A DNA stretch of 64,000 bases from Lineus longissimus (GCF_910592395.1 NC_088311.1:16000501-16064500); one strand, 5' to 3'; positions 1 to 12,299 are shown, counted from the stretch's first letter. Notes: generated by a model from the letters alone, not told the origin. Translations and numbers: made by a program.

Positions 1-586
1 GTGAAACCTTGTCTCTAGATTCTTTGTGGAAATATTCTGAATATTGTGCATATTGTGAGTATATCTCTTACACCACAGGGTTCTTCAGTATTTTAAATTC
101 TCTTGTCTTAAATCCTTGTGTAGGCCTATAGTGAAACCTCTCTTGCAGCCATGACTTCCTTTCATAGACAGGGAATTATTGTTCAGTTTTAACCACAGTT
201 TTAATTAGTTCATTGAAGGTTTTCTTCCATTTATTCTCGACCTTGACCTTCCTTATTTCAGCTCAAAAATATATAAAATATAAAATGCCCTACTACAAGG
301 TGGAGTCATGTAAAACAAGTTGTCATTTTTTTGACCGGTATTATACCTGACCGTTGGATCTACATTGAAGGAAATCGGTCTTGTTGACCCGACCGTCGGA
401 TCTCGAGTGAAGGAAATCGGTCCTGTGTACACGACGGTCAGGTGACCAATACTGAAATTCTTCACTCCAGACGCAACGCCGTCGTGTCTCGAGTGAAGGA
501 ATTTGGTACTACTATTCACCCGGCCGTCTGGTGCAAGTCTGCTGACAAGGTTGCCCAACAAGTTGGGCAACCAAACTACAACACCA
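1..586. other. Non-coding left edge with short direct and fold-back repeats
   Basis: No gene is supported here. Two direct copies of a 35-bp unit (349-383 and 391-425, period 42) share GACCGTYGGATCT and TGAAGGAAATCGGTC. A third, diverged copy lies near 479-507, and an inverted relative at about 444-475 makes 444-510 a fold-back. The short open frames in this stretch have no recognisable domain. Confidence 0.5.
549..572. repeat. Perfect short hairpin
   Basis: The 11-nt arms GGTTGCCCAAC and GTTGGGCAACC are separated by AA. It lies just outside the GGGCCC-ended element that begins at 587. Function unknown. Confidence 0.6.
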
Positions 587-1650
587 GGGCCCATATATTT
601 ATAAAAGTTCTTAACTTAAGTGCCATAAAACCCTAAGTAGGATTCATAAAACTACTCAATGCCCCACTTAGCTAGGTTGACCGCTTAAGTTTGAGTGTAA
701 CACTTATCTTTCTTCAATCAAAAGACACATCAGGATACCCGTGTCATATTTCTTGTTAATTTCTGCCTATAAATTATATCATTATTCATTGATCGTGGGT
801 ATGCAAAAGTGCAAATTACAAATCATTTTTCTGTATACAATTTTGTATCATCGTTGCCCGGAGATGTTAGGGTTAAAAAATAGCGTCATAAGCTAAGGCC
901 GCAACGGATACGCCCAAGGATGACCTCATCCCCTTCCCAACGTCTCGTATTATCTCCACTCATGAAACGAAGGTCCTAGAATCCAAGTACTGTAGGCATT
1001 CGATCGACCACACTGGTAACACCGTGAAATCGAAGAATCTGATAATAAAAACTGATAATTGAGGAGTGTCATCTTGTTTCAGAAATTTGGTTCAGTGAGG
1101 TTGTTACCTCCACAATTACTCGACTCGTGGTTGGTTTGGAAATGTTGACAGTATCACCAGCTGTTGGAATGATCCGCAAGGGTAAAGATTGTAAACCGAA
1201 GAGTCGCAAGCAGTTTTAACTCAGGAGGCAGCGCGAAATTCCTCCTAGTTTCCGATTCGTGGTCATCCCTCACAAGAATAATGTTTGCCGATCAAACCGA
1301 TTATCGCTGATATAATTATAAGTCGTTTTAGAAGTCTTGTGGGTGGAGGTGATCACGAAAACCCCTTTCCCTGCGAATTGCACGCCTGTGTGCAATTTCA
1401 TGTTGCTAAGTCAACATCAACAAATTCATCTCCAATGAGCGCCGTGCTAAAAATGAACTGGAAGAACCAGTCCACTTAGAGTTAAGATTGCTTCGGAGGT
1501 GTCTCAAATCTAAGATTCGATTTGAGTGGGCAACCTGACTTAAGCATATTTATGAATATGACTTATTTTAAGTAAGTACCCCACCTAAACTAGTTAAGAT
1601 GCTTTTTAGGTGCCCCACTTTGACTTAAGTAGCTTTATGAACACGGGCCC
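587..1650. mobile_element. Probable non-autonomous DNA transposon with GGGCCC ends
   Basis: The two ends form imperfect terminal inverted repeats of about 35-45 bp. The left end reads GGGCCCATATATTTATAAAA and the right end, read inward, GGGCCCGTGTTCATAAAGCT; both continue into CTTAAGT-containing sequence. No transposase is encoded in the ~1.06 kb between them. Related CTTAAG/GGTGCCCCACTT segments near 1500-1640 repeat the terminal sequence. The target duplication is unclear, so the superfamily is not assigned. The inverted ends are seen; the element type is inferred. Confidence 0.5.
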
Positions 1651-1786
1651 AGAACTTACCGGTACCCAACAGTCTGGGGTGTAGGAGAAAAGGTCCTCGA
1701 ACAGAAGCAGGAGAAAGAAGGGATACTAGTATGTATGGCCCGCTTGACCTACATCCGACGCCATTGTTTCCCCTAATTTCCCGCTC

Positions 1787-2242
1787 ACTAGTTACGCTGA
1801 AAGGGTGGATGTCATCCTGGGTGCGGACAAATGGTACCCAACTTCGAGATCGACTGGACAATAAGCACCCTGGGTGCCATTACACTAGACAAATAGCACC
1901 CAGCTTCTTTTTGCCTGGCTTACGGATCTTAGGGACGAGGATGTTTCTTGCAATCTTGTTTTATCTCGCGCCGTGGTACTTGTGGCATTAGCAGTGCGCG
2001 AAATAAAAAGAACAGATAAACAGAAAAAACGCGTTTAGGCCTAAAGGTCTTTGAAAGCACATTTCGGATGATTTATTCAGAAAAGGTATATAGGAGGGAT
2101 ATATCCGAAATGTGCTTTCAAAGACCTATAGGCCTAAACGCGTTTTTTTCTGCTTACCAGGGTGCTTATTGTCCAGTCGATCTCGAACCTGGGTACCATT
2201 TGTCGGCACCCAGGACGACATCCACCCTTTCAGCACTAGTTA
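1787..2242. repeat. Nested fold-back (hairpin) element
   Basis: Outer arms 1787-1873 and 2157-2242 are inverted copies of about 87 bp, sharing for example AAGGGTGGATGTC, AAATGGTACCCA and GATCGACTGGACAATAAGCA. Inside them, 2021-2069 and 2103-2152 form a second pair of inverted arms of about 49 bp containing GCACATTTCGGAT and GCGTTTAGGCCTA. No coding capacity. It could be a MITE or a fold-back element. Confidence 0.6.
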
Positions 2243-2292
2243 CCCTAGTGGGGGCTTCGGGAACGTTGGCCACCCGATGACGTCATCAACTG

Positions 2293-2418
2293 AGTCGTCG
2301 GGTCAATAGCACGGGGAATCTTGACTCGAGGCACGACTGTCGACCAGCAAATACATTATATTGTAGTCGAGTCAATAGCGCAGAAAATCTTCAGTCAAGA
2401 CACGACAGTCGGGCAAAT
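2293..2418. repeat. Two diverged tandem copies of a ~69-bp unit
   Basis: GTCAATAGC recurs at about 2302 and 2371, with similar flanks (GAATCTTGACTCGAGGCACGAC against AAATCTTCAGTCAAGACACGAC, quoted only in part). A TGACGTCA palindrome lies just upstream near 2279. No gene is seen. Confidence 0.45.
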
Positions 2419-2821
2419 AATAATTTTCTTATTTTTTCATGGCCAAGGCCCAAGGTGGCTACGGTCTCTGAAACACCAGTCACCACAGCATGCACTGAAA
2501 CATCATTGAACCAACTGTCACTGTAAGTGAAGAGACCATAATGTGCACATTCGTTTGCCTACAATATGAACTTGAACGTTCATTTTATGAAAAAAATTAT
2601 CTTGAGCACTCACCATTCAGTCAGAATATTAGGTTTTTGCGAGTGAAATATCAAATTCCAAAATCGTAAGACCCACCACTTGGACCCACCATGATAGGTA
2701 GTCTTGCGCACATTTGGGTCTGACAAGCCAGTTATCGTATTAGCCATAGATCTCAAAAGCCAGTGCGGAGAATGTCTCCAGCTGAACAGGTGTAGGCCTA
2801 CATCGTTGTTGGTATAAGGCA

Positions 2822-5246
2822 TTGGATGTAAATAACATTACTGCTAGTCCAGTTGATGCGTCCTCTACAGAGCCAACTGGCCTAAGAACGTGCGAGTCAC
2901 CCGATGCCATGATCGAGTCAACCCCCTCATTCGTTGAACAAAAGATGACTGTGGATGTGTCTACGAGTAATCAATTTGCCACCCTAAGGCTGGGTTCACA
3001 TAGAACTATACTATTCGGGTATTCGGTGCACGTTTTGCCAGGGCACGCGGGTACCTGAAATCGAACAAGGAAATTTCACAATACCGGGTCACAAAAGCAG
3101 ATAAGAGGGCACTATTCGAAAAGGTCGTATACCTGCGTATAGTATAGTGGGAATCGTGCGCGTTCGATTTTCGTGCAGCGTATACCACCCTGTTCAGAAG
3201 TGACTGGAGGACTTGGTAAGAAGATGCATTTTAATGTTATCTATCACAATTATTAAACGATTTATTGCATACTATATGATAAGTTAGAAACAATAGTACT
3301 CATTTTTACTCATTTTATTGCAATTTCTAAGTACAGGCCTTCATTACATGTTTTATTACTAATCAACTAAATGATTCTTTTAATTAACATATAGCGAACT
3401 TGTTTCTTTCTTTGGTCTTTGTGCCTGGTCAGCTTCATCCTCGGCTAAGAGGAGAAGAGCCAAATCTTCTTCGTCTGAACTGTCCATCTGATCGGCGCCA
3501 AAAGACGGAATACCGCACGCATGCTACCCTATGTGACTCGCCGTGCCCGTATAGCGTACAGCGAATACCGAATAGCGTATATCGAATACCGTATACCGAA
3601 TACCGTATAGTTCTATGTGAACCCAGCCTAAGTGACATTAGTGAGCCTAAATGTGGACTCTGATTCTGATGGTGAGGCCTCCATCGGATCGAAGGTTGTT
3701 GTCCCTCCTACACCGATTGGTGCCAGTGCTACGTGTCCTAATGCCTAATGTGTGTGCGGAACAGTCTAACTCTCCTCACCATACATATACCCAACAGCAA
3801 CCTGTTACTCCATCTCTTGGGGAACCCAGATGTCTTCAGAATGATAAGCAGTTGCTTCAAACGTTAGTCATTGGCAGTTCTAACACAAAGAGAATTAAAC
3901 CGTCGAAATTTGGGCCCTCCAACATACGTTCGCTAAAGCTATATACCACTGACACTGAGGCTGCCATCGATGCTATTCGTCAGTGTAATTATGATCCTAA
4001 GTTAGTCATTGTGCATGTTGGGGCCAATGACATCAACTCTGGGAAATCTGTGGAGGACATCGTCAGCCTACACCTGAAACTCTTAGATGAACTTGTGTCC
4101 TCTTTTCCTGAAACGGCGAAGATTGTGTTTTGTGCCATACCGTTCCAGATGCAACCGGCTAACGAACATCGCAACTCTGACATAGTTGATATTAACTGGA
4201 ACGTTGAAACAGTTTGGTCCAAATCAGGTCTCAACAACAATGTTATTTTTCTGGACAATTCCAGATTTATGGACATGAGAAGCAAGGGTCTAAAGGAGAA
4301 CTTATTAAACAAGGATGGGCTACACTATAGTGCATATGGCCTGCGTTCACTATGTGAAGCAATTAAGATCAAACTGAACCATCAGAGTTACCGCGTGAAT
4401 GTCACTGAGCAGTCCTCTCAGTCCCGTAAACACATTGTTCGCGAGCAGAACACCAATGACCGTACTTCAAGTCATGGCTTTGCACAGTCCTTTCAGCCCC
4501 ATAGCCAGGATGTGCGTCAACAAACTACTAATAACCGTCCTCCTCGTCAGAAAGTTATACACAAGCAGAATGATAATTCTAATCGAAACTTTCGTCATCA
4601 GAATGTGCGCAGTCAGTACCACTCTCGTGACCGTGATCCTCAACGTCAGCCATGGTCTCACCATAATCGCTCAGGTCGAGACTGGAGTCATCGTCAAGAT
4701 AGTAAGAACGGTGCTACATACGCCAATTCAAGCCGTCGTCCTTCATTTGCTCCTAGGAATTTGCCTAAAACAGCCCCACAGCTGGCTGAGCCATATGAAC
4801 AGGATTTCCGGCAGTCGGGTCCAACGTACTATCCAAGATTGGGGTCTTCATCAACCAACGTTAAACATTCAGTTGCTCAGACTCCGAGATATGCTGTTGG
4901 CCAAAATTACTCTCAGGAAAATTACTACAAAATAAAACGACCCCATCAGTCGAATGATAACAAGGCCACAACAAACTTTGCGTGTGAGAGTGATTACAGA
5001 TTCAGAAATGAAACAACGGGAATCGAGTACTTCCGCACCGATTACGGTGATAAGGACTATGAGGAGAGAGTTAATGTATCCTATCATGGTGATCAATATC
5101 ATAACTCATGTGATTTCAATGGAAACTACTCTGTGAAGGACAATGTGTCTCACTATCAGAATAATGAACATGATTATGACAACTACTGTGATAACAATGA
5201 CTATGACAACTATAAGAGTGCATGTACAATCGCGACATCTATATGA
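2822..5246 (+). pseudogene. LINE ORF1 with SGNH/GDSL-like esterase domain
   Basis: The frame opens at an ATG at 2822, is cut by the Harbinger-like element at 2988-3628, and resumes with small frameshifts. The main open frame is 3651-5246 (531 codons). In that frame an SGNH-type fold is visible: block I as IGSSN (about residues 74-78, GSS in place of the usual GDS), block III as VGANDI (about 123-128) and block V as DGLHYSAYG (about 222-230, the Asp/His pair). The C-terminal half is first rich in Arg, Gln, His and Asn (likely RNA-binding) and then in Asp, Asn and Tyr. The ATG at 3651 is probably not the original start, since Asp/Ser-rich coding sequence continues upstream in another frame (about 3655-3745). 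Such ORF1 proteins bind LINE RNA; the role of the esterase is not settled. Confidence 0.7.
2988..3628 (-). mobile_element. Harbinger-like non-autonomous element, copy 1
   Basis: Terminal inverted repeats begin GGCTGGGTTCACATAGAACT at both ends. The 3-bp duplication TAA (985-987 of the third kilobase, i.e. 2985-2987, and 3629-3631) fits PIF/Harbinger elements, which prefer TWA targets. Read on the - strand, it contains the same start of a transposase-like frame as copy 2 (11542-12254), but about 90 bp of that frame are missing or replaced. It sits inside LINE ORF1. Confidence 0.75.
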
Positions 5247-5608
5247 CTCTGAATTTCCATCCTTAAACTGAGTGGTTATGGCATATTTGTCAACTTGGAA
5301 CATTCATTGGGACTGTGGTGATCAACCATCAACTCTGATCATGGAATGTGAGTTTAATGATTTTAATCGCTTCTTTTAATCCATCTGGTCAGTCCGACTG
5401 TTATTGGCCCTTGTTGTGTGTAAGGGTTGCAATAACCGTGTTTATTAGACTGCTAATTCACCTACGCATTTTATAGTGGTTTTTTGCTCACGACTCGCTG
5501 ATCTGTTGTATTGTATTATAACTACTATTGGGATTTGTGTACTAGTATACTATATTTATTTCTTTGCCTCATCTGTTTTAGTAACTGTAAAAAGGATCAT
5601 GAATTTCA

Positions 5609-8600
5609 ATGAATGGAATAAGTTGGGGTTTTGGAATGTCCAACAGTCTTGGTAGCAAATTATCTGACCCTGCCTTCCTTGAGGTGCTTGATCTCAAGAA
5701 AGATTTCATTGGGTTAACAGAAACTAAAACTGTTTATAACAGTACTCTCCACATACTTTTCCCACATTTCCTGGATTCTCATTCTTTCACAATGCTGCAA
5801 TTGGTAGGAAAAAGAGGGGAAAAAACGGTCATGGTGTTCTGTTTTTATTCAGAAATAAATTCAGAAAACACATAAAAAAGTTTAAGTCGCCATGTCCTGA
5901 CATTCTGGCTGTCAGTATCTCTAAGTCATGCTTTGGCTTAGACAAGGACCTTTGTATTGTCACTTCCTACATTCCTCCCTCCAACTCGGTCACCTTTGAC
6001 AAGAATTAGAATCCATTCGATCAGCTGTAGGCTTTCTCTTGTGAACTGAAGCGACCCCACCATGTTATCGTTGGAGGGGATCTCAATGCTCGTACTGGTC
6101 TAATTGACGACTCTAATGTAAGGGACAATGATTCAAATGAAGGGTATGGCAAAGATTGGTCCGACAGTGTAGCCATCCCCAATTTACCAGCTAGGGCGAA
6201 TCGAGATGAGACTGTCAATACAAATGGCAGGATGTTGAAGAACTTGTGCATAAACAGCGGTTTAACTATTGTTAATGGTAGGGCTTTCGGTGATGCCCTT
6301 GGTGAATACACCTGTCACAAGTACAATGGTTCAAGCTGTGTTGACTATATTTTATGTGATTCTGATATTTTTGATAAAGTACTAAGGTTTAGTGTTAATG
6401 ACTTCACAACTTTTTCTGATCACTGTGGAATTTCTGCAACCTTTTCTTTATCTCCTAAGGGTCCTACTGATAATAATCATTCAAAATCTTTCCCAGCAAG
6501 GTCTGATACTAGATCGGGCAGGTCTGAAACAGTGAAAAAGTTCACATGGATTGATGAATCTAATGCTAAGCTCAGTAATTTCCTCAGCGACCCTGCTCAT
6601 AGGTTCAGGTGCAGACAGATTTCACTCGCTGCCGATTGTCAATCCAAAGTCTTAGCCTTTGAGGAATTTCTAACAGATACTGCTAAGGCTTGCCTAAAAC
6701 CAGTGATGGTCAAGTCAAAGAAACGTCGCGACCATAAATGGTGGTTTGACCTTGACTGTAGAACACTCAGGAACAAATGTAATGACTGGGGTAACAAACT
6801 AAAAAGGTTTCCTAATGATTCATTTATCAGAGGAATGTATTTTGTACACAAAAAGAGAATGAGGAAGCTTATTCGGGTGAAAAAGAGTATTTTTCAGAAT
6901 AGGTTAACTGCTCAGTTAAACAATTTGGATAAAAATCCTAAGGAATTCTGGAAACTGTTAAATAAATCTTCACATCAGGATGTCACTGCAGGAAATCCTA
7001 TCAGTCAACATGAATGGCAAGGCTATTTTAGAAATCCCTTCACTCAGAATCCAGACAATTCTAACAACCTGATCAACTTGCAGTGTTAAGTTCTCTGGAA
7101 TCTATGATCACCAATCCATCTGGTCCACAAACGGAAATGAATAATGAAATAACTTTGAGCGAAGTCAGCTGTGCACTTCAGACGCTTAAAAACAATAAAG
7201 CCTCTGGACCTGATGGTATTTGCAGTGAAGTTCTTAAATATGGTAGGATGTATCTCGCTGAGCCACTGACCTCCTTATTTAATGCAATTTTTGATTCAGG
7301 TTACATTCCTACGAACTGGCATCAGTCTTTCATTCTGCCTCTTCATAAAAAGGGCTCATCCTTTGATCCTAATAATTACAGGGGTATTAGTATTTCTAAT
7401 GCAACCAGTAAAGTGTTTCTTCAAATTATGTTAAAGAGGCTAAATGCCTTTGTGTCTGAACACAACTTGATACCACGTGAGCAATTGGGGTTTATCAAAG
7501 GGAGTAGAACTCCTGACAATATTTATATCATGAAATCTCTCATCAATGATCAACTTCATGTAAAGAACAAAAAGCTCTTTACAGCCTTCATTGACTTCCG
7601 GAAGGCATTTGATTCTGTCTGGAGGAAGGGCTTGTTGTACAAAATCTTTCATTGTGGTGTCCATGGTAAAATGTTTAAAGTCATTGAACAACTCTATTCT
7701 CACTCGGTCACATGTGTTCGGTCAAATGATGGATTTTCTGAATGGTTCACATCCAACATTGGGGTGAAACAGGGTTGTGTATTAAGTCCTCTGCTTTTTA
7801 ATCTATTCCTGGCAGACCTCCCTGAATTTCTGAATGACCACAATTTTGCTCCTGTCTCTATTGTTAACCAAATTATTAGTTGTCTCTTATATGCCGATGA
7901 CCTGGTTTTGATGTCATCTACAGAACAAGGTTTGCAAGGACTGCTTGATAGTCTTGCCAAATACTGTAAATCTTGGGGACTTACAATTAACTTGGATAAA
8001 TCTAAATGTCTGATATTCAATAAATCGGGAAGATCTCTTAGTCCTAACTATAAGTTTGAGTTGGATCATGAAGCTCTGGAAATAGTCGATAACTACAAAT
8101 ATTTGGGCTTGAAACTAATCCCATCAGGTAAATTTAGCTCTGTTATCAAGGATTTATCCAATAGAGCATTATTCAAGCTTAGAGAGAAGTGCTTGATAGT
8201 CTTGCCAAATACTGTAAATCTTGGGGACTTACAATTAACTTGGATAAATCTAAATGTCTGATATTCAATAAATCGGGAAGATCTCTTAGTCCTAACTATA
8301 AGTTTGAGTTGGATCATGAAGCTCTGGAAATAGTCGATAACTACAAATATTTGGGCTTGAAACTAATCCCATCAGGTAAATTTAGCTCTGTTATCAAGGA
8401 TTTATCCAATAGAGCATTATTCAAGCTTAGAGAGAAGTGCCCTTCTCTCTAAAAAAAGACCCTTTTCTGAGTCTTAAACTATTTTCTTCCATGATCGATC
8501 CAATTCTAACCTGTGGTTGTGAAATCTGGGGGATACGGGATATCAATGATAGCAGTCTTATAGAAAGGTTTCAATCTAAATTCCTCAAAGAAATCCTTGG

Positions 8601-9268
8601 TGTTCATAAGAGAGTTTCAGTTGCTTCAGTTCGATGTGAACTTGGTAAATTCCCGATGAAGTATGTAATATCTCTTCGAATGTATAATTATTGGCTTCGT
8701 ATGTTACTACTTCCCGACTCTTTACTTGTTAAGAAGGCTTATCTTCTAGATCTTTCCAATGTTCCTGAACTACTTTCTACTCAGAAACAGAACATTCATA
8801 AGAATTGTTGGGCTTCAAATATAAAAAGAATGTTATAATCAATTGGTCTGGGTAATGTGTGGGAGGATCAACATCTTATTGATAAATCTACTTTCAAGTC
8901 CTATTCCACTTTATTCAAAGTGAGATTGGAAGACATCTCCTCCCAGGATATGTATGCTAAGAAATGTGTCGGACAACAAGAAATTAGTCCTTTATGGCGA
9001 GTTGATTTCTGACAGTTCTAGAAAGGCTTATCTGACTAATATTACTTGTATAAAACATAGAACCTGTATAACTAAACTGAGGATGGCAGGTCACAATTTG
9101 AGGGTTGAAACTGGTCGTCACATTGGCTTGGATCATATTGACAGGACTTGCCAAGTTTGTAATAGTAATAATGTAGAGGATGTTATTCACTTTCTCCTCT
9201 ATTGTCCACAATACAAACCTATAAGGGAACAATTATATAATAGTTTGGAATTGAAAGATTACCATTGA
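5609..9268 (+). pseudogene. LINE ORF2: endonuclease, reverse transcriptase and CCHC knuckle, disrupted
   Basis: The apurinic endonuclease spans about 5620-6470. GGDLNARTG is readable near 6075-6101, and CHKYNGSSCVDYIL with a following SDHCG gives the C-terminal catalytic part; stops and frame changes occur near 5872 and 6007. The RT follows in 7083-8261: KASGPDGI, then FIDFRKAFDSV, GVKQGCVLSPLLF and the catalytic YADD (in LLYADDLVL, about 7889-7915). The tandem duplication 7943-8438 shifts the frame. The tail resumes at 8437-8838 and 8954-9268, where CQVCNSNN...HFLLYC is the CCHC motif. Known role: target-primed reverse transcription. This copy cannot make the whole protein. Confidence 0.8.
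7943..8438 (+). repeat. Exact 248-bp tandem duplication inside the LINE RT
   Basis: 7943-8190 and 8191-8438 are identical as far as I can read, both beginning GCTTGATAGTCTTGCC. Since 248 is not a multiple of 3, the duplication breaks the frame just after the YADD region. Identity suggests a very recent event or an assembly artefact. Confidence 0.9.
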
Positions 9269-9817
9269 GACATAGTGAAAATCACGAAAATCCTTGATCA
9301 GCCAACAACATCATCTGCAAGATTCTTCTTTGATTTTTTCCAACTTAGAGCTGCTTCATTGCCTCACTGATTTCACTATTTCTGTCTTAAATCATTCATA
9401 GTATCTCCTCGATCTATAATTGTGTAACTATTGCATGTTTTATTGTTGTTTTATTTTGTACTATATACATATCATCATACATCATAATTATCCAGATGGA
9501 AATTTTGATTGTGATAATCCCTTACAGCTTACATTATTATTGTGTCAGTCAACTGTATTATTTGTATTACCTTTGGCCCCTAGAGGGCGTATTTGAGTAA
9601 TAAATAAATTGAATTGAATTGAATTGGGTATAAGGTCTGGGATGCGAAGCATGTTCTGGAATCGCCACCTATTGTACCACACGGGTCCTAGAAATGGTGT
9701 GAAATTGGTCCAAAATAGGATGTGTGTCTGGATCTGGTTCACAGAGGTTGGTTAATTCGCAATGTCCCTTGTGGGATTTGGCTGCAAAATCTGGCTGTCG
9801 TTCAATCGGTGCGCCGG
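9269..9817 (+). other. LINE 3' untranslated tail and flank
   Basis: No gene. The LINE tail runs to the AATAAATAAATTGAATTGAA repeat at about 9599-9627, a typical simple-repeat 3' end. The sequence from 9630 to 9817 is not recognised. Confidence 0.6.
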
Positions 9818-10170
9818 TTATTCAAAATAAACTTTCATAAAAAAAGGTATGCAGCAGTATGAGCAGTGATGCATAAAATCATTATTCTTGGTATACGGGT
9901 TTGGAGCTGTCGTCATGTGATCTTTCAGGAGCGTCTTTAAGCTTGGTGTCTTCTGCTCTGACGACATGCTCAGGGAGTTTGTTCCAGTCTCGGGTGGTCT
10001 GTTGGACAATGAGAACTTGTGGGCATTTACGTAGGAATTGGTGATGATAAGTTGGCGAGGGTTGCCTCGTTCGCTTGGGCAGGGCTTGGCGGTGGGGTGA
10101 TATGCAGGTGGTAATTGCATGCTACCCTCAAGAATCTTGTGGAGGGTTGTTAATCTGGTATAACGTCTAG
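9818..10170 (-). pseudogene. LINE ORF2 C-terminal fragment
   Basis: Read on the - strand, the translation contains RLTTLHKILEGSMQLPPAYH, followed about 45 residues later by a diverged form of the usual LINE tail pattern (serine-asparagine-arginine, then a tryptophan-less xxNSL, then SLKTLLKDH). This pattern is common at the end of non-LTR retrotransposon proteins. The element is 5'-truncated, as most LINE copies are. The assignment rests on pattern resemblance only. Confidence 0.45.
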
Positions 10171-10466
10171 AGCTGCTCTTGAAGTGGTATCCAACCGAGG
10201 TATTGCATGATGGCTACATGCCGACTTATCCGTTGGTGAATATTAGTCCTGAAGTCTCCTCCTCTCAAGGATGGATATACGCACAACGACGGTGGATCGG
10301 CATGGCTGGCTGTGGGGTAGGCGCCCTGTCCCTTGTCGGTTCTACGATGAGGTCTATTTACGACAAATCTCGCTCCCCTTCATTGGACCATCTCCGGTTT
10401 CTTGATCAGGTTGGAATGATGAGGGTCCCAGGCTGCAAATGCATAGCAAAGTAAGATGGCAAGATT

Positions 10467-11025
10467 GTGAAGAGCGATAAACTGCTGTACGACATGGATG
10501 AGCAAATCTCAAAACTTCGTTCAGAGTCGTCTGACCTGCATTATTACCTAGCCAAGTCATCAGAAGATCTTCAAGCCATGCAGTCGACGGTTGCTGGCGC
10601 TGCGAAGGATAACTCCGAGTCCTCTCCCTACGATTCAGAATTCACCACCGTCAGGCGAAAAAAGGATGTGCAAGCGAGTCCACCCAGCAATAATGCGATC
10701 TCTCAACAAAAGTAGATACGTCCTGTGGCCACTTAATCGTTACTAGCCCACTGGGCAAGGGTCTTAACTTGAATGGCCTTCGTCCATCCGCCAACGCAAA
10801 GTTCGCCCCATCTCTGGGGGCACCATGAAAGACGTTCAGGACTTCATTCATAAATCTAGTGATCTGTATTCGAACTGTTCCATCTCCATCCTTGTTGGAA
10901 CAAACGACCTTAGCAATAAAGTCAACCCATCCACTGTGGAAGCTCACTACACCGAGATGATCGCTCAATCCAGGAGGTTTAGCCTGAGTCGAAGTTCTCT
11001 ATTTACAAACTCCCACCACGTCTAG
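10467..11025 (+). pseudogene. LINE ORF1 remnant (coiled coil plus SGNH block)
   Basis: 10467-10715 encodes a helical, heptad-like segment (DMDEQISKLRSESSDLHYYL) followed by a Ser-rich part. After a frame change, 10825-11025 gives ISILVGTNDLSNKVN, whose GTND matches block III of SGNH hydrolases. Further frames to 11330 have no clear match. Confidence 0.5.
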
Positions 11026-11541
11026 GTCGCCATGACTATAACAAGAATGTCGAGGACTTGAACCGCAGACTCCAGAACATTTGTCTGTGAAAACTTTGCC
11101 AATGTGTGTTCGTGAAAAATGTTCGCTGAAAGAGATCTATTCTGGTCAGATGGGGTCCACTAATCTTCCAAGTCTGCGAGTCTTGCTAAGTCAATTAAGA
11201 ACTCTCTGTGGGCCCCGTCCCCCACAGCCACTGGTCAAATCTCTTCGACTCGTAGGCCAGTACGTCAAATTAACACTCGAAGCTACCCTAGTCAGCATGG
11301 TCAGCAAAACTCTGTTATGAGAAAAAAACTACTCTTGTCCATTGCCAACAATATCTAACTCTACCAACCCAAGCGATCATGACGATACATTGTTACATCA
11401 AAATGGCCTCCCCTTGCCGCGTATTTGTGGTTAGTTTACCAATGTAGTCATTTTGAAGCTTAACACATCATTTTGGCCCCAACAGTCCTAATCAAGATCC
11501 TAAGTGGACTTGAACATCGATTATACTCTTTCCTTCACTAA

Positions 11542-12254
11542 GGCTGGGTTCACATAGAACTATACGGTATTCGGTATATGCTATTCGATATACGCTATTC
11601 GGTATTCGCTATACGCTATACGGGCACGGCGAGTCACATAGGGTAGCATGCGTGCGGTATTCCGTCTTTTGGCGCCGATCAGATGGACAGTTCAGACGAA
11701 GAAGATTTGGTTCTTCTCCTCTTAGCCGAGGATGAAGCTGACCAGGCACAAAGACCAAAGAAAGAAAGAACAGAATGGGTGCGGCAGCACTTTAAGATGA
11801 GACCTCTGTTGGGGGAGTACCACAGGACATTTAAAAACCTCATGGATCATCCAGATGTTAATTAAAAGAATCATTTAGTTGATTAGTAATAAAACACGTA
11901 ATGAAGGCCTGTACTTAGAAATTGCAATAAAATGAGTAAAAATGAGTACTATTGTTTCTAACTTATCATATAGTATGCAATAAATCGTTTAATAATTGTG
12001 ATAGATAACATTAAAATGCATCTTCTTACCAAGTCCTCTGGTCACTTCTGAACAGGGTGGTATACGCTGCACGAAAATCGAACGCGCACGATTCCCACTA
12101 TACTATAATATACGCAGGTATACGACCTTTTCGAATAGTGCCCTCTTATGTGACCCGGTATTGTGAAATTTCCTTGTTCGATTTCAGGTACCCGCGTGCC
12201 CTGGCAAAACGTGCACCGAATACCCGAATAGTATAGTTCTATGTGAACCCAGCC
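11542..12254 (+). mobile_element. Harbinger-like non-autonomous element, copy 2
   Basis: It has the same GGCTGGGTTCACATAGAACT terminal inverted repeats as copy 1, in opposite orientation. The left flank is TAA and the right flank TTA (or TAA one base further in), so the target duplication is imperfect. It is about 713 bp, longer than copy 1. It separates ORF1 and ORF2 of the decayed LINE. Confidence 0.75.
11683..11865 (+). pseudogene. Truncated N-terminus of a Harbinger-type transposase
   Basis: The 60-codon frame has an acidic start (MDSSDEEDLVLLLL), then a basic stretch and WVRQHFKMRPLLGEYHRTF. This resembles the start of HARBI1-like transposases, where a W-V-R/H-P motif precedes a G-E-Y/F-H motif. 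The DDE domain is absent, so it is a remnant carried by a non-autonomous element. Confidence 0.5.
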
Positions 12255-12299
12255 TTAAAGGATGTTGTTCGTATAAAGTTATGAAGAATCGTAACAAAG

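Larger units (their letters stand above)
2822..9630 (+). mobile_element. CR1-group LINE retrotransposon, nearly full length but broken
   Basis: Order: ORF1 (starting near 2822, with an SGNH esterase-like domain), a short gap, ORF2 (apurinic endonuclease, reverse transcriptase, CCHC knuckle), then a 3' tail ending in repeats of ATTGA (about 9605-9627) after AATAAATAAA. An SGNH domain in ORF1 is known from CR1-like LINEs, which supports the assignment; the exact clade (CR1, L2, Crack, Daphne) is not decided. Damage: a Harbinger-like insertion in ORF1, stops and frameshifts in the endonuclease, and a 248-bp tandem duplication in the RT. The 5' end is not defined. Confidence 0.8.
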
